A stretch of DNA of 21,121 nt, taken from assembly GCA_964561025.1 (NCBI GenBank), contig CAZLNM010000092.1:1-21121 (forward strand). Direction: 5' to 3'. Below, piece after piece: positions 7,035 through 16,300 of this stretch. Below the pieces are notes generated by a model. That model worked only from the letters and a program-made list of their open reading frames with translations, was not told the DNA's origin and did no database searches. Origin of the DNA: JAAZNF01 sp964561025 (GTDB lineage: Bacteria > Myxococcota > B64-G9). Each line of letters begins with the position of its first letter. The stretch's first letter is position 1. Made by a program: the position numbers and the translations under genes.

Positions 7035-8783
7035 ATGTCCGAGAGCTGGTTTACACCGCAGGTCTTCGGCAAGTACGTGCTCACCGAGCGTATCGGCGCC
7101 GGCGGCATGGCCGAGATCTTTCGCGCCACCGCCTTTGGCGTCGAGGGGTTCACCAAGGAAGTGTGCATCAAGCGCATCCTGCCGACGCTGAGCTCCGACG
7201 AGACCTTCGTGCGCATGTTCGTGGACGAGGCCAAGATCGCGGTGAGCCTGCACCACGCCAACATCGTGCAGGTCTTCGATCTGGGGCGCATCGGCGAGCA
7301 TTACTTCATCGCCATGGAGCTGGTGCGGGGCCGAGACCTGCTCCAGGTCATCAACCAGCTGCGCGCCAAAAAATTACGTATCCCCGTGCCCATCGCCCTG
7401 TATGTGCTCTCCGAGGTGCTGCGCGGTCTGGACTACGCCCACCGGGTCAAGGTGGAGGGCCGCCCGCTAGGGCTCATCCACCGCGACGTGAGCCCGAGCA
7501 ACATCCTGATCTCCTGGGAGGGCGAGGTCAAGGTGGCCGACTTCGGTATCGCCAAGGCGGCGGCCGTGAAGGACGAGAAGACGGCCACCGGCACCATGAA
7601 GGGCAAGTACGGCTACATGTCACCGGAGCAGGTGCGCGGCGAACGCATCGACCACCGATCGGACGTCTTCGCCGCCGGCATCCTGTTGTACGAGTCGCTG
7701 GTGGGGGCGCGCCTGTTCAAGGGCGAGACCGACCTGGATACGCTGGAACGGGTGCGCGCCGCCCGCGTCAATCCCCTGCCCTCTCAGGTCAACAAGGAGA
7801 TCCCGGCCTCGGTGGAAGCCGTCATCCTCAAAGCGCTGTCACTGGACCGCGAGAAGCGCTTCCAGACCGCCGGCGCCATGCGCGATGCGCTGCTCGACTG
7901 CCTGTACGCGCTCGGGCAACGCGTGGACGCGAAGGTGCTGTCGGCCTTCATGGGGGAGACGTTCGCCCAGGCCATCCAGGAAGAAGAGGAGCGCGACCGC
8001 CAGCGGGCATCCCTGTCGCTCCCGGTTCCGCCCCCCGCCACCAGTTTGCCTCCCGCGTCGAGCGTTCTCTCCAGCGGGCCGCCGACCTCACCGGGGCTCC
8101 CCCCGGGGGCCAGCCTGGCTCCGATGCCGCGCCGTAGCCCGGTCCAACTGGCCGCCTGGATCGCCGGCGTGCTGTTCTTCCTCGGCGGGGTGGCGGTGAT
8201 TTTGGTGTTCTTCTTCGCGCGCCAGAGCGGCTCGCCGCCTCCCATCTCCCCGCCGCCTCCGGCCGACGCCGGGCCGCCCCCTTCTCCACCTCCGCCCGCT
8301 CCAGTCGCCGGCACCTTGACCATCGGCTCTACGCCTCCCGGGGCCAAGATCTTGCTGGACGGGACCCTGACCGGCCGCGTAACACCAGCCACACTCGGCG
8401 ATCTCGACCGCGCCAAGACGCACGACGTCTCTTTGGAACTCGCCGGGCACAAACCCTGGAGCAAGAGCGTAGAGTTTGGCTCAGCAGAGACTCTGGTGAT
8501 TGACGCCCAGCTCACACCGCTGCCACCACCTGAGCCGCCCAAGCCACCGGAACCCGTCCGGCCGGCGATGGGCACCATCAACATCAATGCGGTGCCGGTA
8601 TGGGCCTGGGTGTATATCGACGGGCAGAAATTGGACAAACCCACGCCAATATACAACCTGCGTCTCAAGGCGGGGACTTACACCGTCCGGCTGGAGAACC
8701 CGCGCCTGAAACTCGTAAAGACCGAAAAGATAACGATAAAAAAGAACGAGACCGTGGACCTCGTGGTGCGCTTGAAGGACTGA
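7035..8783 (+). CDS. Eukaryotic-type Ser/Thr protein kinase, membrane-anchored, with two C-terminal PEGA domains
   Basis: A 582-residue protein. The kinase domain (about 14-285) has a glycine loop GAGGMAE (21-27), ATP lysine K46 in CIKR, catalytic HRD with D151 and PSN, DFG with D169, and SPEQ closing the activation segment. All key residues are intact. A Ser/Pro-rich linker leads to one membrane helix (about 372-395). A second Pro-rich linker and two PEGA-type domains (about 426-495 and 513-582) follow, presumably on the far side of the membrane. Kinase-TM-PEGA architecture is common in myxobacteria. The ATG at 7035 has a modest AGGGCAG upstream. The 131-nt gap after glpK suggests its own promoter, though none is convincing by eye. 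Substrate unknown. It could sense the cell envelope through the PEGA domains. Confidence 0.92.
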   Translation: MSESWFTPQVFGKYVLTERIGAGGMAEIFRATAFGVEGFTKEVCIKRILPTLSSDETFVRMFVDEAKIAVSLHHANIVQVFDLGRIGEHYFIAMELVRGRDLLQVINQLRAKKLRIPVPIALYVLSEVLRGLDYAHRVKVEGRPLGLIHRDVSPSNILISWEGEVKVADFGIAKAAAVKDEKTATGTMKGKYGYMSPEQVRGERIDHRSDVFAAGILLYESLVGARLFKGETDLDTLERVRAARVNPLPSQVNKEIPASVEAVILKALSLDREKRFQTAGAMRDALLDCLYALGQRVDAKVLSAFMGETFAQAIQEEEERDRQRASLSLPVPPPATSLPPASSVLSSGPPTSPGLPPGASLAPMPRRSPVQLAAWIAGVLFFLGGVAVILVFFFARQSGSPPPISPPPPADAGPPPSPPPPAPVAGTLTIGSTPPGAKILLDGTLTGRVTPATLGDLDRAKTHDVSLELAGHKPWSKSVEFGSAETLVIDAQLTPLPPPEPPKPPEPVRPAMGTININAVPVWAWVYIDGQKLDKPTPIYNLRLKAGTYTVRLENPRLKLVKTEKITIKKNETVDLVVRLKD

Positions 8784-8833
8784 GCCCGATACGCGAAAAA
8801 ATTATTTATATCAATTAGTTGTGTAGGCAAACA

Positions 8834-8848
8834 CGGGGACAGGCCCCG
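8834..8848. repeat. REP-like dyad CGGGGACAGGCCCCG, copy 1
   Basis: Five-bp arms CGGGG and CCCCG flank ACAGG. The 14-nt core recurs at 8911-8924, 77 nt downstream, in the AT-richer spacer between two convergent genes. Short GGGGACAG-type dyads of this kind are often scattered intergenic repeats in bacterial genomes and are sometimes mobilised by REP-associated tyrosine transposases. It could also work as a bidirectional transcription end between the kinase and lipoprotein genes. Confidence 0.6.
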
Positions 8849-8910
8849 AGGTCTGGCTCACCCCTCTAAATGCAACCACTTGATAAAAATATACAAAATA
8901 CAAATAGGGC

Positions 8911-8924
8911 CGGGGACAGGCCCC
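8911..8924. repeat. REP-like dyad CGGGGACAGGCCCC, copy 2
   Basis: An exact 14-nt copy of the core at 8834. It lacks the final G, so the hairpin has four perfect base pairs. It abuts the 11-bp tandem duplication that begins at 8924. Confidence 0.6.
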
Positions 8925-8945
8925 AGGGAAGTTCCAGGGAAGTTC
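8924..8945. repeat. Exact 11-bp tandem duplication (CAGGGAAGTTC x2)
   Basis: Bases 8924-8934 and 8935-8945 are identical and contiguous, followed by GGGGGTACC. This looks like a degraded or expanding intergenic repeat joined to the second REP-like dyad. It lies outside the coding sequence, 30 nt beyond the end of the convergent lipoprotein gene. Confidence 0.6.
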
Positions 8946-8975
8946 GGGGGTACCTGCCGAGAGAGAGATGCCGGG

Positions 8976-10673
8976 CTATGGCTCTTCGATGGCTCCGATG
9001 GCGGGGCCATTACCATTGAAGCGCCCCGGCGCGGGGCCGTTCGTATCCAAGAGGATTCCACCGAGCTCAAGGTTGGGATCGGCGCTGTTTGCCGCCTCAT
9101 CATCCGTCGGAACCGGCCAGGTGAGGTCCTGGAAGGCGGGATCCTTCATGAACTTCGTCGCTAGGTTCATCCAGTCACACAACCCGCCCATCGCGGCGGC
9201 GTTGCATTCGACATTGAAGAGTAAGGGGTAATCGACGTAGACGTCGAGCCCGTTGCAGGTGTTGACCGCCGTGGAATTCCAGAAATTGCTGATCGGGTTT
9301 TCGGCGTAGAAGATGTTGTTCACCGCCCAAAACTTCGCCTGGCCGTTGTTGGAGATGGCCGAGCAATCCACCACGGTTTCCTGCGGATCGATGAGCGTGT
9401 TGTGGACGAACTTCACCTCGCCCTTTACGTTTTTCAGCGCCACGGAATATGGCTGGCCGACGATGAGGTTCCCGCGCACGATGACCCTGTCGAACTCCCC
9501 GGAGAGGCTTACACCGAACTGACCGTTGTCGTAGAACTCGTTGTTGGCACGGATCTTCTTGTCGAGACCGGGCGGGACCCCGATGGAGACGTTCTTCGCT
9601 TTGCCGCGAACCGCGACGCCGGCGCCGACGCCAGTCGTCTGAAAATCAAGGTTCCCGCTCGAATCCATCCCAAACACCGTCACGTCCTCCGGTGGAGAAT
9701 CCGCATCGCCGATCACCAGCCCCGGACCCGTGTTGTTATGAAAATAGCACCCTTGCCGTTCATCGATCAGGGGGTGTCCCTGGCCGTCGCCGATGGTGAT
9801 CCGGCGGCTGCCGCCAGCAACGAGGAGCCCTCCGGTGCTGCGGCCGAGGCTTTCACCGCAGTTCCAGATCTCGATTCCCATGAGATAGAGATCCTCCGCG
9901 CCGAGAACCTCCATCCCAAATCCGGGAAGCATGTACATCTTGAGGTTGGCGACGAGACATGTCCGACAGGAGACCCGAAAAGGCGTGTCATCTTGCAGGG
10001 TGGCGGGCTTCAACCAGACGTTGGAGCCCCGGCCGTCGAGGAAGATGTTGCGGCCGGTCATGTTGAGCGGCTCCTTCAGATGGATGTAATTTTGGTTTTG
10101 CGGCGAAAATACTACCGGATCGAACGTGATCCGCACCGGCTGTTCGGACTTTTGGGAAAGGTCCGCGGCTTTCGCCAACGCGGCACGCAGCGTAATTTCG
10201 CCGGCGGGTGGCGAGACCTCGTCGGCATTCGAGTTCACCACCAGGGTCCGGTCGGGCAAGGAGCCCCAGCCGAACCCAAGCAGACCGAGCGGACCCAGCG
10301 GATCCCCCGGCGCGATCCTCCGCGGATCGCACTCGGCGGAGGAAAAAGCATTGTCCTCCCGCGGCTGGCATTTTCCGTCCTTGCAGGTACAGAAGGTCAT
10401 GCAATCAAAATCCACCTGACAACTCGTCGGAATCGTGGTGCAGGCCTCGGGTCCGGCCCCGGCAGGAGGGAGACAATGGCCACTGGCGCACACGCAGGGC
10501 GCGGGGCAGTCGGATGGATTCTCACAGGGTGGATACTCCAGGGAGGGGTTGAAACGGCAGCCGGCCAGCAGCACTCCAACGAGCACGAGTCGCGGCAAGA
10601 AAAAAGAAAGAGGCTTCCCGACCGCGCCGGCACCTGTCCATGTCTTTGGGACAATATTCACTCGAACTATCAT
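8976..10673 (-). CDS. Cys-rich lipoprotein with right-handed beta-helix (choice-of-anchor-Q-like) domain
   Basis: A 565-residue exported protein. The n-region is followed by a hydrophobic stretch ending in the lipobox LAGC (C39), so it is probably a lipoprotein. Two short Cys-rich modules follow (about 49-67 and 80-104, pattern C-x5-C-x3-C-x-C-x4-C). From about 130 the sequence has the polymorphic look of a parallel beta-helix: NSNADEVSPP, TLRAALAKA, and repeated N/G-rich turns such as NNEFYDNGQFGV, VRGNLIVG and VHNTLIDP. It ends in GPAIGAIEEP, typical of pectate-lyase-like or choice-of-anchor-Q surface proteins. The start is the ATG whose GAGGTG site lies just past the stop of the upstream gene (13-nt gap). 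It is the last gene of the secreted operon. A polysaccharide-binding or -cleaving role is possible, but no catalytic residues can be assigned. Confidence 0.8.
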   Translation of the reverse strand: MIVRVNIVPKTWTGAGAVGKPLSFFLPRLVLVGVLLAGCRFNPSLEYPPCENPSDCPAPCVCASGHCLPPAGAGPEACTTIPTSCQVDFDCMTFCTCKDGKCQPREDNAFSSAECDPRRIAPGDPLGPLGLLGFGWGSLPDRTLVVNSNADEVSPPAGEITLRAALAKAADLSQKSEQPVRITFDPVVFSPQNQNYIHLKEPLNMTGRNIFLDGRGSNVWLKPATLQDDTPFRVSCRTCLVANLKMYMLPGFGMEVLGAEDLYLMGIEIWNCGESLGRSTGGLLVAGGSRRITIGDGQGHPLIDERQGCYFHNNTGPGLVIGDADSPPEDVTVFGMDSSGNLDFQTTGVGAGVAVRGKAKNVSIGVPPGLDKKIRANNEFYDNGQFGVSLSGEFDRVIVRGNLIVGQPYSVALKNVKGEVKFVHNTLIDPQETVVDCSAISNNGQAKFWAVNNIFYAENPISNFWNSTAVNTCNGLDVYVDYPLLFNVECNAAAMGGLCDWMNLATKFMKDPAFQDLTWPVPTDDEAANSADPNLELGGILLDTNGPAPGRFNGNGPAIGAIEEP

Positions 10674-10686
10674 GGGACACCTCGAC

Positions 10687-11916
10687 TCAACGCAGCACTT
10701 CGACCCGCACCCCCTGGTCGCGCGAAAGTAAAAGCCCGGTGGTCACGGCCGCGGCACTCAGCGCGACGCCGCCCACGGCGGTCCAGAACCACCACGTGCG
10801 ATACCAGGGTGTGCCCGCGGGAGGAGCAGGAGGAGGCACCGGCGGCGGCCTTTCCAACGGGAACTCCGGCGGTTTGATCACGATCTGCTGCGGTCGCTCA
10901 CCGCGCATCCAGGCGGCGATATTCTGGGTGGCCTCCGAAAGCGCCTTGCGCGTCGCCGGATAAGGTCCCAGCCGACCCACCTCCTCCTGGCTGCGCGAAT
11001 AGATGCCCGCCTCGATGAACGTCCGTCCCTCCCGGCGCGTAAGGCGTGTCAGCACGAGCCAGTCGACGCCCAATCCCTGGCACAGCGCCTGGGCGTCCGC
11101 GAGGGGAGCGTTTGTCGCGCCCGCGTCGCGCAGGCGGTTGCGAAGGCGCACGCGCTCGATCCGCGCGCCCTCCTCGGGATAGATCTCCTTCTTCTCCAGG
11201 CCGCCGGAGGCCACCTGGACCAGGCCAAACCAGGAGCGGTACCCGTCCACCTCGAGGGAGAGGTAGTGTTCGCCGGGGAGCACCCCCGACAGGGTCAGTG
11301 GCGTCCGGCCCACGGGACGGCCGTCCAGGGTCACCCGCCCGCCGGGCGGTTGCGAGATCACGGAAATGGAACCCGGCAGCGCGGCCGAGAGGTTCTGGCG
11401 CACGAGCTCAAACCGCTCGACGACCAGCGGGTTCACCTCGGCCTCGTCCAGCACCCGGTCGGGCCGGAGCAGGAGAACCATGCGGTACTGCTCGTCGGCG
11501 GAGGCGTTCTTCCCCAACGACTGGTAGGTCGTCCCCAGGAGAAAGTGCGCCTCCTCCAACAGCGTCAGATCCGGAAGTGCCGCGCCCATCCCGCGCAGGG
11601 TCTTGAGCGCCGCCTGCAAATGCTGGATGGCTCGATCGGGCTTGAGCTGCTCCTGGAACTCGCGCCCCCTTTGAAGGTCGTCACGGGCGCCGGCCAGCAG
11701 CGAATCGACGCCCGGTGGTGGCGCTTCGCGGAAAAAGTCCCCCGCCTGTTTGGGGTCGAGCAGCCCGCCGGGAAGGGCGAGGCGAAGCTGCTTTTCGAAC
11801 TCCTCGCGCACCGCGCGATCCTGATCCACCCAGGCGGGGTCTTCCGGGCTGAGGTCCAGCCAGGCCACGGGCGGGGCGGCCGCGATGATCAAAAAAGAGA
11901 ACAAGAGCGTGTTCAC
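10687..11916 (-). CDS. Exported TPR-like and PEGA-domain protein with C-terminal membrane helix
   Basis: A 409-residue protein. The N terminus is a hydrophobic signal-like segment (NTLLFSFLIIAAAPPVA). A helical region (about 30-175) is TPR-like (DRAIQHLQAALKTL, LGTTYQSLGKNASADEQYRMVLLLRPD). A PEGA domain occupies about 182-250 (PPGGRVTLDGRPVGRTPL, then VDGYRSW). The next part (about 265-335) contains VDWLVLTRLTRREGRTFIEA, which recalls lipoprotein-assembly folds, but this is not assigned. A Pro-rich linker leads to a C-terminal membrane helix (about 375-397) and a short basic tail. The start is GTG, 3 nt after the upstream stop, with GGGAG overlapping that stop. This extreme closeness implies translational coupling with the CBM9-like lipoprotein gene. 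It is a likely envelope scaffold, with no enzymatic motif. Confidence 0.78.
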   Translation of the reverse strand: MNTLLFSFLIIAAAPPVAWLDLSPEDPAWVDQDRAVREEFEKQLRLALPGGLLDPKQAGDFFREAPPPGVDSLLAGARDDLQRGREFQEQLKPDRAIQHLQAALKTLRGMGAALPDLTLLEEAHFLLGTTYQSLGKNASADEQYRMVLLLRPDRVLDEAEVNPLVVERFELVRQNLSAALPGSISVISQPPGGRVTLDGRPVGRTPLTLSGVLPGEHYLSLEVDGYRSWFGLVQVASGGLEKKEIYPEEGARIERVRLRNRLRDAGATNAPLADAQALCQGLGVDWLVLTRLTRREGRTFIEAGIYSRSQEEVGRLGPYPATRKALSEATQNIAAWMRGERPQQIVIKPPEFPLERPPPVPPPAPPAGTPWYRTWWFWTAVGGVALSAAAVTTGLLLSRDQGVRVEVLR

Positions 11917-11919
11917 GGG

Positions 11920-13392
11920 TCACTCCCGGTGCCACAGTCGCAACTCGGGCCACCTGCCGGGGTCCGAGCCTTGTGACCATCGCCGCTCGCTGGCCGAGCC
12001 GGAATCCTCGTCGGAGATCTTCACGTCCAGGCCCAGGAACCAACCCGGCTGCGGCTCCACTCCCAGATCCTCGAACGGAAGTTCGGCCTGGACGCGATAG
12101 CCGCCGCTCACGATGGTCCCGCTGGCCTGACCTGTGTAGCGGACCCCATCCGGGGATAGCCGCGTCGGATCCGAACCGGCGCGCGCGCGGGGCGAACCGC
12201 CGGCGCTGACGGCCAGCGAGTAGAAGCGCGTGCTCTCCGGGATGGGCGGCCGGCCATTGGCGAGATCGATCAGGATCTCCACCCGATCGCTCCCGGCCAG
12301 GTCCGGATCCTTCGGCGCGGTGAGGACCTCGCCGTCCGGGATCTCGATGGAGAACGACAGCCGATCGGAAAGGTACGCCACGGACACCGCCACCGCGCCA
12401 TCGGGCCCGTCGAAGCGCGTCACATCTTGAGCTTCGGCAAGCGCTGGCAGCAGCGGCACCTCCGGCACCAGGATTCCGTATTCGTTGGGCTGGGGATCGT
12501 CCTCGGGCTGTCTGGGATCGAAGGCCCAGGTGAGGCGAGCGGGCGCCTCCACTCCATCGAAATCGATGACGCGGAGATCGAACGCGACCGGAACGTTCTT
12601 CGCCAGGGCGGCGAACGGGAGCCGCAGACGCAGCCGGTAACCCCCGTTCAGCGTCTCCGCAAAGACATGTGACGCCAGGCCCGCCGGGTCCACCCGCCCA
12701 TCGGCCGAGACGGTGAGGATCATGTCGTCGGCGCCGCCGGGTCCGTCACGTTTCCCGTCCAGGTACAGCCGCACCGCGTCTCCCTGCGTGAGCGGAAGCC
12801 CCGCTCCCGCCAAGGTCACCTGGTCATCGGCGACCGAGATCTCGAACCACAGGTCCGAATCGGACCACAGCGCGGTGACGAGGCACTGGAGATCGCCAGC
12901 GCCCTTGAGATTGCCGCTCTCCAGATTGACCTCCGTCAAACGCAGAGACGGGCGGCGGCCCTGGAAGAGATTGGCCTGCTCCTCCTCTCCAGGAAGCAGC
13001 CGGCTCATGGGGGCCAGCGCCAAGGGGAAAAACGGCAACGCCAGGACGCGACGCTCTCCGCTGTCGATGCGGGACAGGGCTCCCATCCCGGCCGAAACCG
13101 GCCGGCCGCGATCGTTCTTTCCGATGACGGCCCAGTACCCCTCCTTGCCGGCGCCGACGAGGCCGAGATCCAGCCGGGCACCGGGCGCGCCCTCTCCGAG
13201 GGAGGTGTAGTTGCCCCACGCATCGAGCAACCCCACCGAGAGCCGCGCCACCAGCGCGAACGGATCTTCGCTCTGGTTGCGCCCGAGGTGCGGCGGGGTG
13301 AGCAACAAGGTGAACCGCCCGTCCTCGATGTCCGCGCAGGCTGCTCCACCGAGGCAAAAGGCCAGGACGACCGCGATGTGCCGTGACATCAT
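11920..13392 (-). CDS. Probable lipoprotein with two CBM9-like domains
   Basis: A 490-residue exported protein. It begins MMSRHIAVVLAFCLGGAAC: a signal peptide ending in a weak lipobox with C19. After a 140-residue N-terminal region of unknown fold come two similar beta-rich modules, about 164-320 and 335-490. They share the pattern of family-9 carbohydrate-binding domains (LWFEISVADDQV with GDAVRLYLDG; LSFSIEIPDGEV with DRVEILIDLANG; GYRLRLRLPF and GYRVQAELPFEDL). The start is set by the ATGA overlap with the stop of the large Cys-rich gene (13389-13392); a longer in-frame start would overlap that gene by 85 nt and lose the signal peptide. A sugar-binding role is inferred from fold likeness only. 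The ligand is unknown. Confidence 0.78.
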   Translation of the reverse strand: MMSRHIAVVLAFCLGGAACADIEDGRFTLLLTPPHLGRNQSEDPFALVARLSVGLLDAWGNYTSLGEGAPGARLDLGLVGAGKEGYWAVIGKNDRGRPVSAGMGALSRIDSGERRVLALPFFPLALAPMSRLLPGEEEQANLFQGRRPSLRLTEVNLESGNLKGAGDLQCLVTALWSDSDLWFEISVADDQVTLAGAGLPLTQGDAVRLYLDGKRDGPGGADDMILTVSADGRVDPAGLASHVFAETLNGGYRLRLRLPFAALAKNVPVAFDLRVIDFDGVEAPARLTWAFDPRQPEDDPQPNEYGILVPEVPLLPALAEAQDVTRFDGPDGAVAVSVAYLSDRLSFSIEIPDGEVLTAPKDPDLAGSDRVEILIDLANGRPPIPESTRFYSLAVSAGGSPRARAGSDPTRLSPDGVRYTGQASGTIVSGGYRVQAELPFEDLGVEPQPGWFLGLDVKISDEDSGSASERRWSQGSDPGRWPELRLWHRE

Positions 13393-16300
13393 GGCCGCCT
13401 CCGGCGCAAAAGAAGAAGCGCGATGAGCAACGGGCCTGCGGCGCCCCCGGCGCTCGCCGAACCGCAGCCGCAACTCTCCGGTGAGCCGCCGGCGCGCACC
13501 TCGGTGACGTCGGGCTGACTCGTGGCGCGGGTGGTCCGCACCACGAGCCGGAAGCCGTAGACTCCCTCCTTCTTCGCGGTGAAGCTTGGCCGGGCGGTGG
13601 TGGCGCCGGCCAGCTCCACCGTCTCCGGGCCGGAGGTCTGCGACCAGGCGAAGGACAGGGTATCGCCCAGCGGGTCGAAACTCTGCGATCCGTCCAGGGT
13701 GACCTGCACCCCCACCTTCACATACTGGACCGGGCCGGCCTCCGCCACCGGGTCATCGAACACGCCCCCGTCGTAACCGTCTCCACCGTCGCCACCCTCG
13801 GCGCAGCGATCGCCGTTGCAGCGCCCTGAGGGGCAAGCCTCTTGCGGACCCTCCTTGCACTCGCCGGTACCGTCACAGTACGACTCGCCGATGCGGACGC
13901 CATCCCGGCAGGTGGCCGGAGCGCAGGAGGTGCCGGCAGACGCCAGAGCGCAATTTCCCCGGTCGTCGCACAGCCCGGTCGTGCCGCAAGCCGAGGCGCC
14001 GACGTCGCAGTCGTTCCCCGGATCGGTGCCGCTGGCGACCACGGAACACGCCCCGCGGCGCAAAGGGTCGGCGCAGGTGCGACAGGGCCCCTGGCAAGGG
14101 AGATTGCAGCACACTTGATCGACGCAAGAAAACCCCGTGCAGTCTCCATCCGTGGCGCAGACGTCTCCCAGCCCGCTCGCCCGCTGGCACGCGCCACCCT
14201 GACAAACATATCCTGGCCAGCAATGAGCGTCTTCTTGACAGGTGTCCCGGCATACACCCGGGCCCGCGGCCATGAACGGGTGGCAGCTGAGGCAGGTGGA
14301 GCGACAGCCACCTTGGATGCCGGAGGTGCATGTTTCGGCAGGTGTGATGCCGGTGGCCGGCCCCGAGCCGGCGTCGCACAGCCCGGCGCCCTGGCAAGAG
14401 ACGAGTTCGCCGAATCCGTCGCGGCCGGCACAGATCCGATAGCCGCTGTCACCTCGGCACAATCGGTACCCTGGTGGATAGCTGGCGCCGGCGGCCACAC
14501 AGGCATCGGAGGTGGAGGCACAGAACTCGCCGCTCCCCTCGAAGGTATCGGCGGTGCAAAAGCCGCTCTGGCACACGCCGCCCGCGGGTTGCCCCGGATA
14601 GGCCATGCCCGTACAGCGCTCGCCATCGGGAAGGCGCGCATGGCAGCGGCCATCGACGCCGCAGTAGGCTCCGGTAGCGCACTCCGCGTGGGCGACACAA
14701 GTGTCGCGGCAGGCGGCCTGAACGCATACCCCTGGGAAACAATCCTGCTGGCTACCGGGAACGCAATCTCCCGCTCCGTTACAGCTCCCGGCGCCCAGCG
14801 CCAGGTTCCCCTCGCAGCGGGCCGGGCTGCACGCCTCGCCGGCCGGCCACAGGGCGCAGGCCCCGGTCCCGTCGCAAACCCCGGCCGTGCCGCAGGTGTT
14901 GGCCGGGCGGGCCTCGCACTCGTTGTCGGGATCGGTCCCGGCGGGGAAGAAGGCGCAGAAGCCGAAACGGCCATCCACAGCACACGAGCGGCACAGGCCG
15001 GTGCAAGCGCTCACGCAACAGCGCCCGTCCACACACAAGCCGTGGACACAACCGCTTTGAGAAGAACACACATCACCGATCCCGTCCGGAACGCGGCAGG
15101 TGCCGCTCTCGCAGGCGTAGCCCGGCCAGCAGTCGTTGGCGTCACGGCAGGTGGTTCGGCAGGCGGTGCCACTCTCGGCCTGGTACGGTTCGCACGAGGT
15201 ACAGTCGGAGGTGCAGCCGCCGCCTGGCCCGTTGAGGCAGGTGCCGCCCGCGCGGATCCCCGAGCCCGGTCCGCCGCCGGCGTCGCACGTTCCGCTGCCG
15301 CAGTCCTGGAGGGGTCCCCAACCCCGCGCGCCGCCCAGACAGGCCGCGGCCGAGTTTTGAGGTGAGCACAAGACGTACCCAGGCGCGAAGTACGTTCCGT
15401 CGTGTACGCAACCGGCCGGGTTGGCGGTGCAAAAGGCGCCCTGGCCGTCGAAGTTGTCTCGCAGGCAGAATCCACCCAGGCAGGCGGCGTCGCCCACCTG
15501 GCCCGGGTAGACGTCCTCACAGCTCGCGCCCTCGGACTGGTCGGGCTGGCACTGGCCCGCCGCCGAGCAGAAGGCCTCGGAAACGCAATGGGCGTGAGAG
15601 GTGCAGCTCGTAGCGCAGCGGGTGGAGTCCTGACAGCGATAGAGGCCGCAGTTCATCGGCGAGCCGGCCAGGCACGTCCCGGCCCCGTCGCAGGTGGCCG
15701 GCAGCACGGCGTTGCCATTCACACAGCTCCCGGGCCCGCACTCGGTGTGGGCCGGCCATTTCTCGCACTGGCCCGAGCCGTTGCAGGCGCCGGAGAACGA
15801 GCAACTCGCCTCCGGCAACGCCGGGCACTCGTTGAGCGGATCTTGCCCGGCCGAGATCGGCGTGCACCCCGGACCGCTCCCGCTGCAAGCCTGGCACTGG
15901 GGGCATTCGTCCTGCGGATCGGTCTGGGCGGGCACGAACTGGCGGCAAAATCCTTGCCCGTCGCAGCGCACGCAGGTCTGGCACACCGTCCCCACCGCAG
16001 GGAAGGCACAGGCGCCCTGCCCGTTGCAGGTCCCCTTGCATAACCCCTCGCCGGTGCATTCGTTGTCCGGATCCTGGCCCGCGGGGATGGCCCGGCACAC
16101 CCCGTCGCTGGTGATGTCGCAACGAAAGCACCTCGCGGAGCAGATGTCCTGACAGCACCGTCCGTCGATGCAGTGGCGGGACAGGCACTGGGTGTCGAGC
16201 TGGCAGGTCGAGCCGTTGGGCAGATCGCCCACGCAGCGGTTGTTCTGACACAGGATGCCGGTCTTGCAGTCGCTGTTCGAGGTGCAGCTGGTGGCGCAGG

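Noticed and set aside
13842..15365. A 507-codon plus-strand open frame opposite the Cys-rich gene
   Set aside because: Ala/Gly/Arg-rich translation, mirror of Cys/Gly codons on the real strand.
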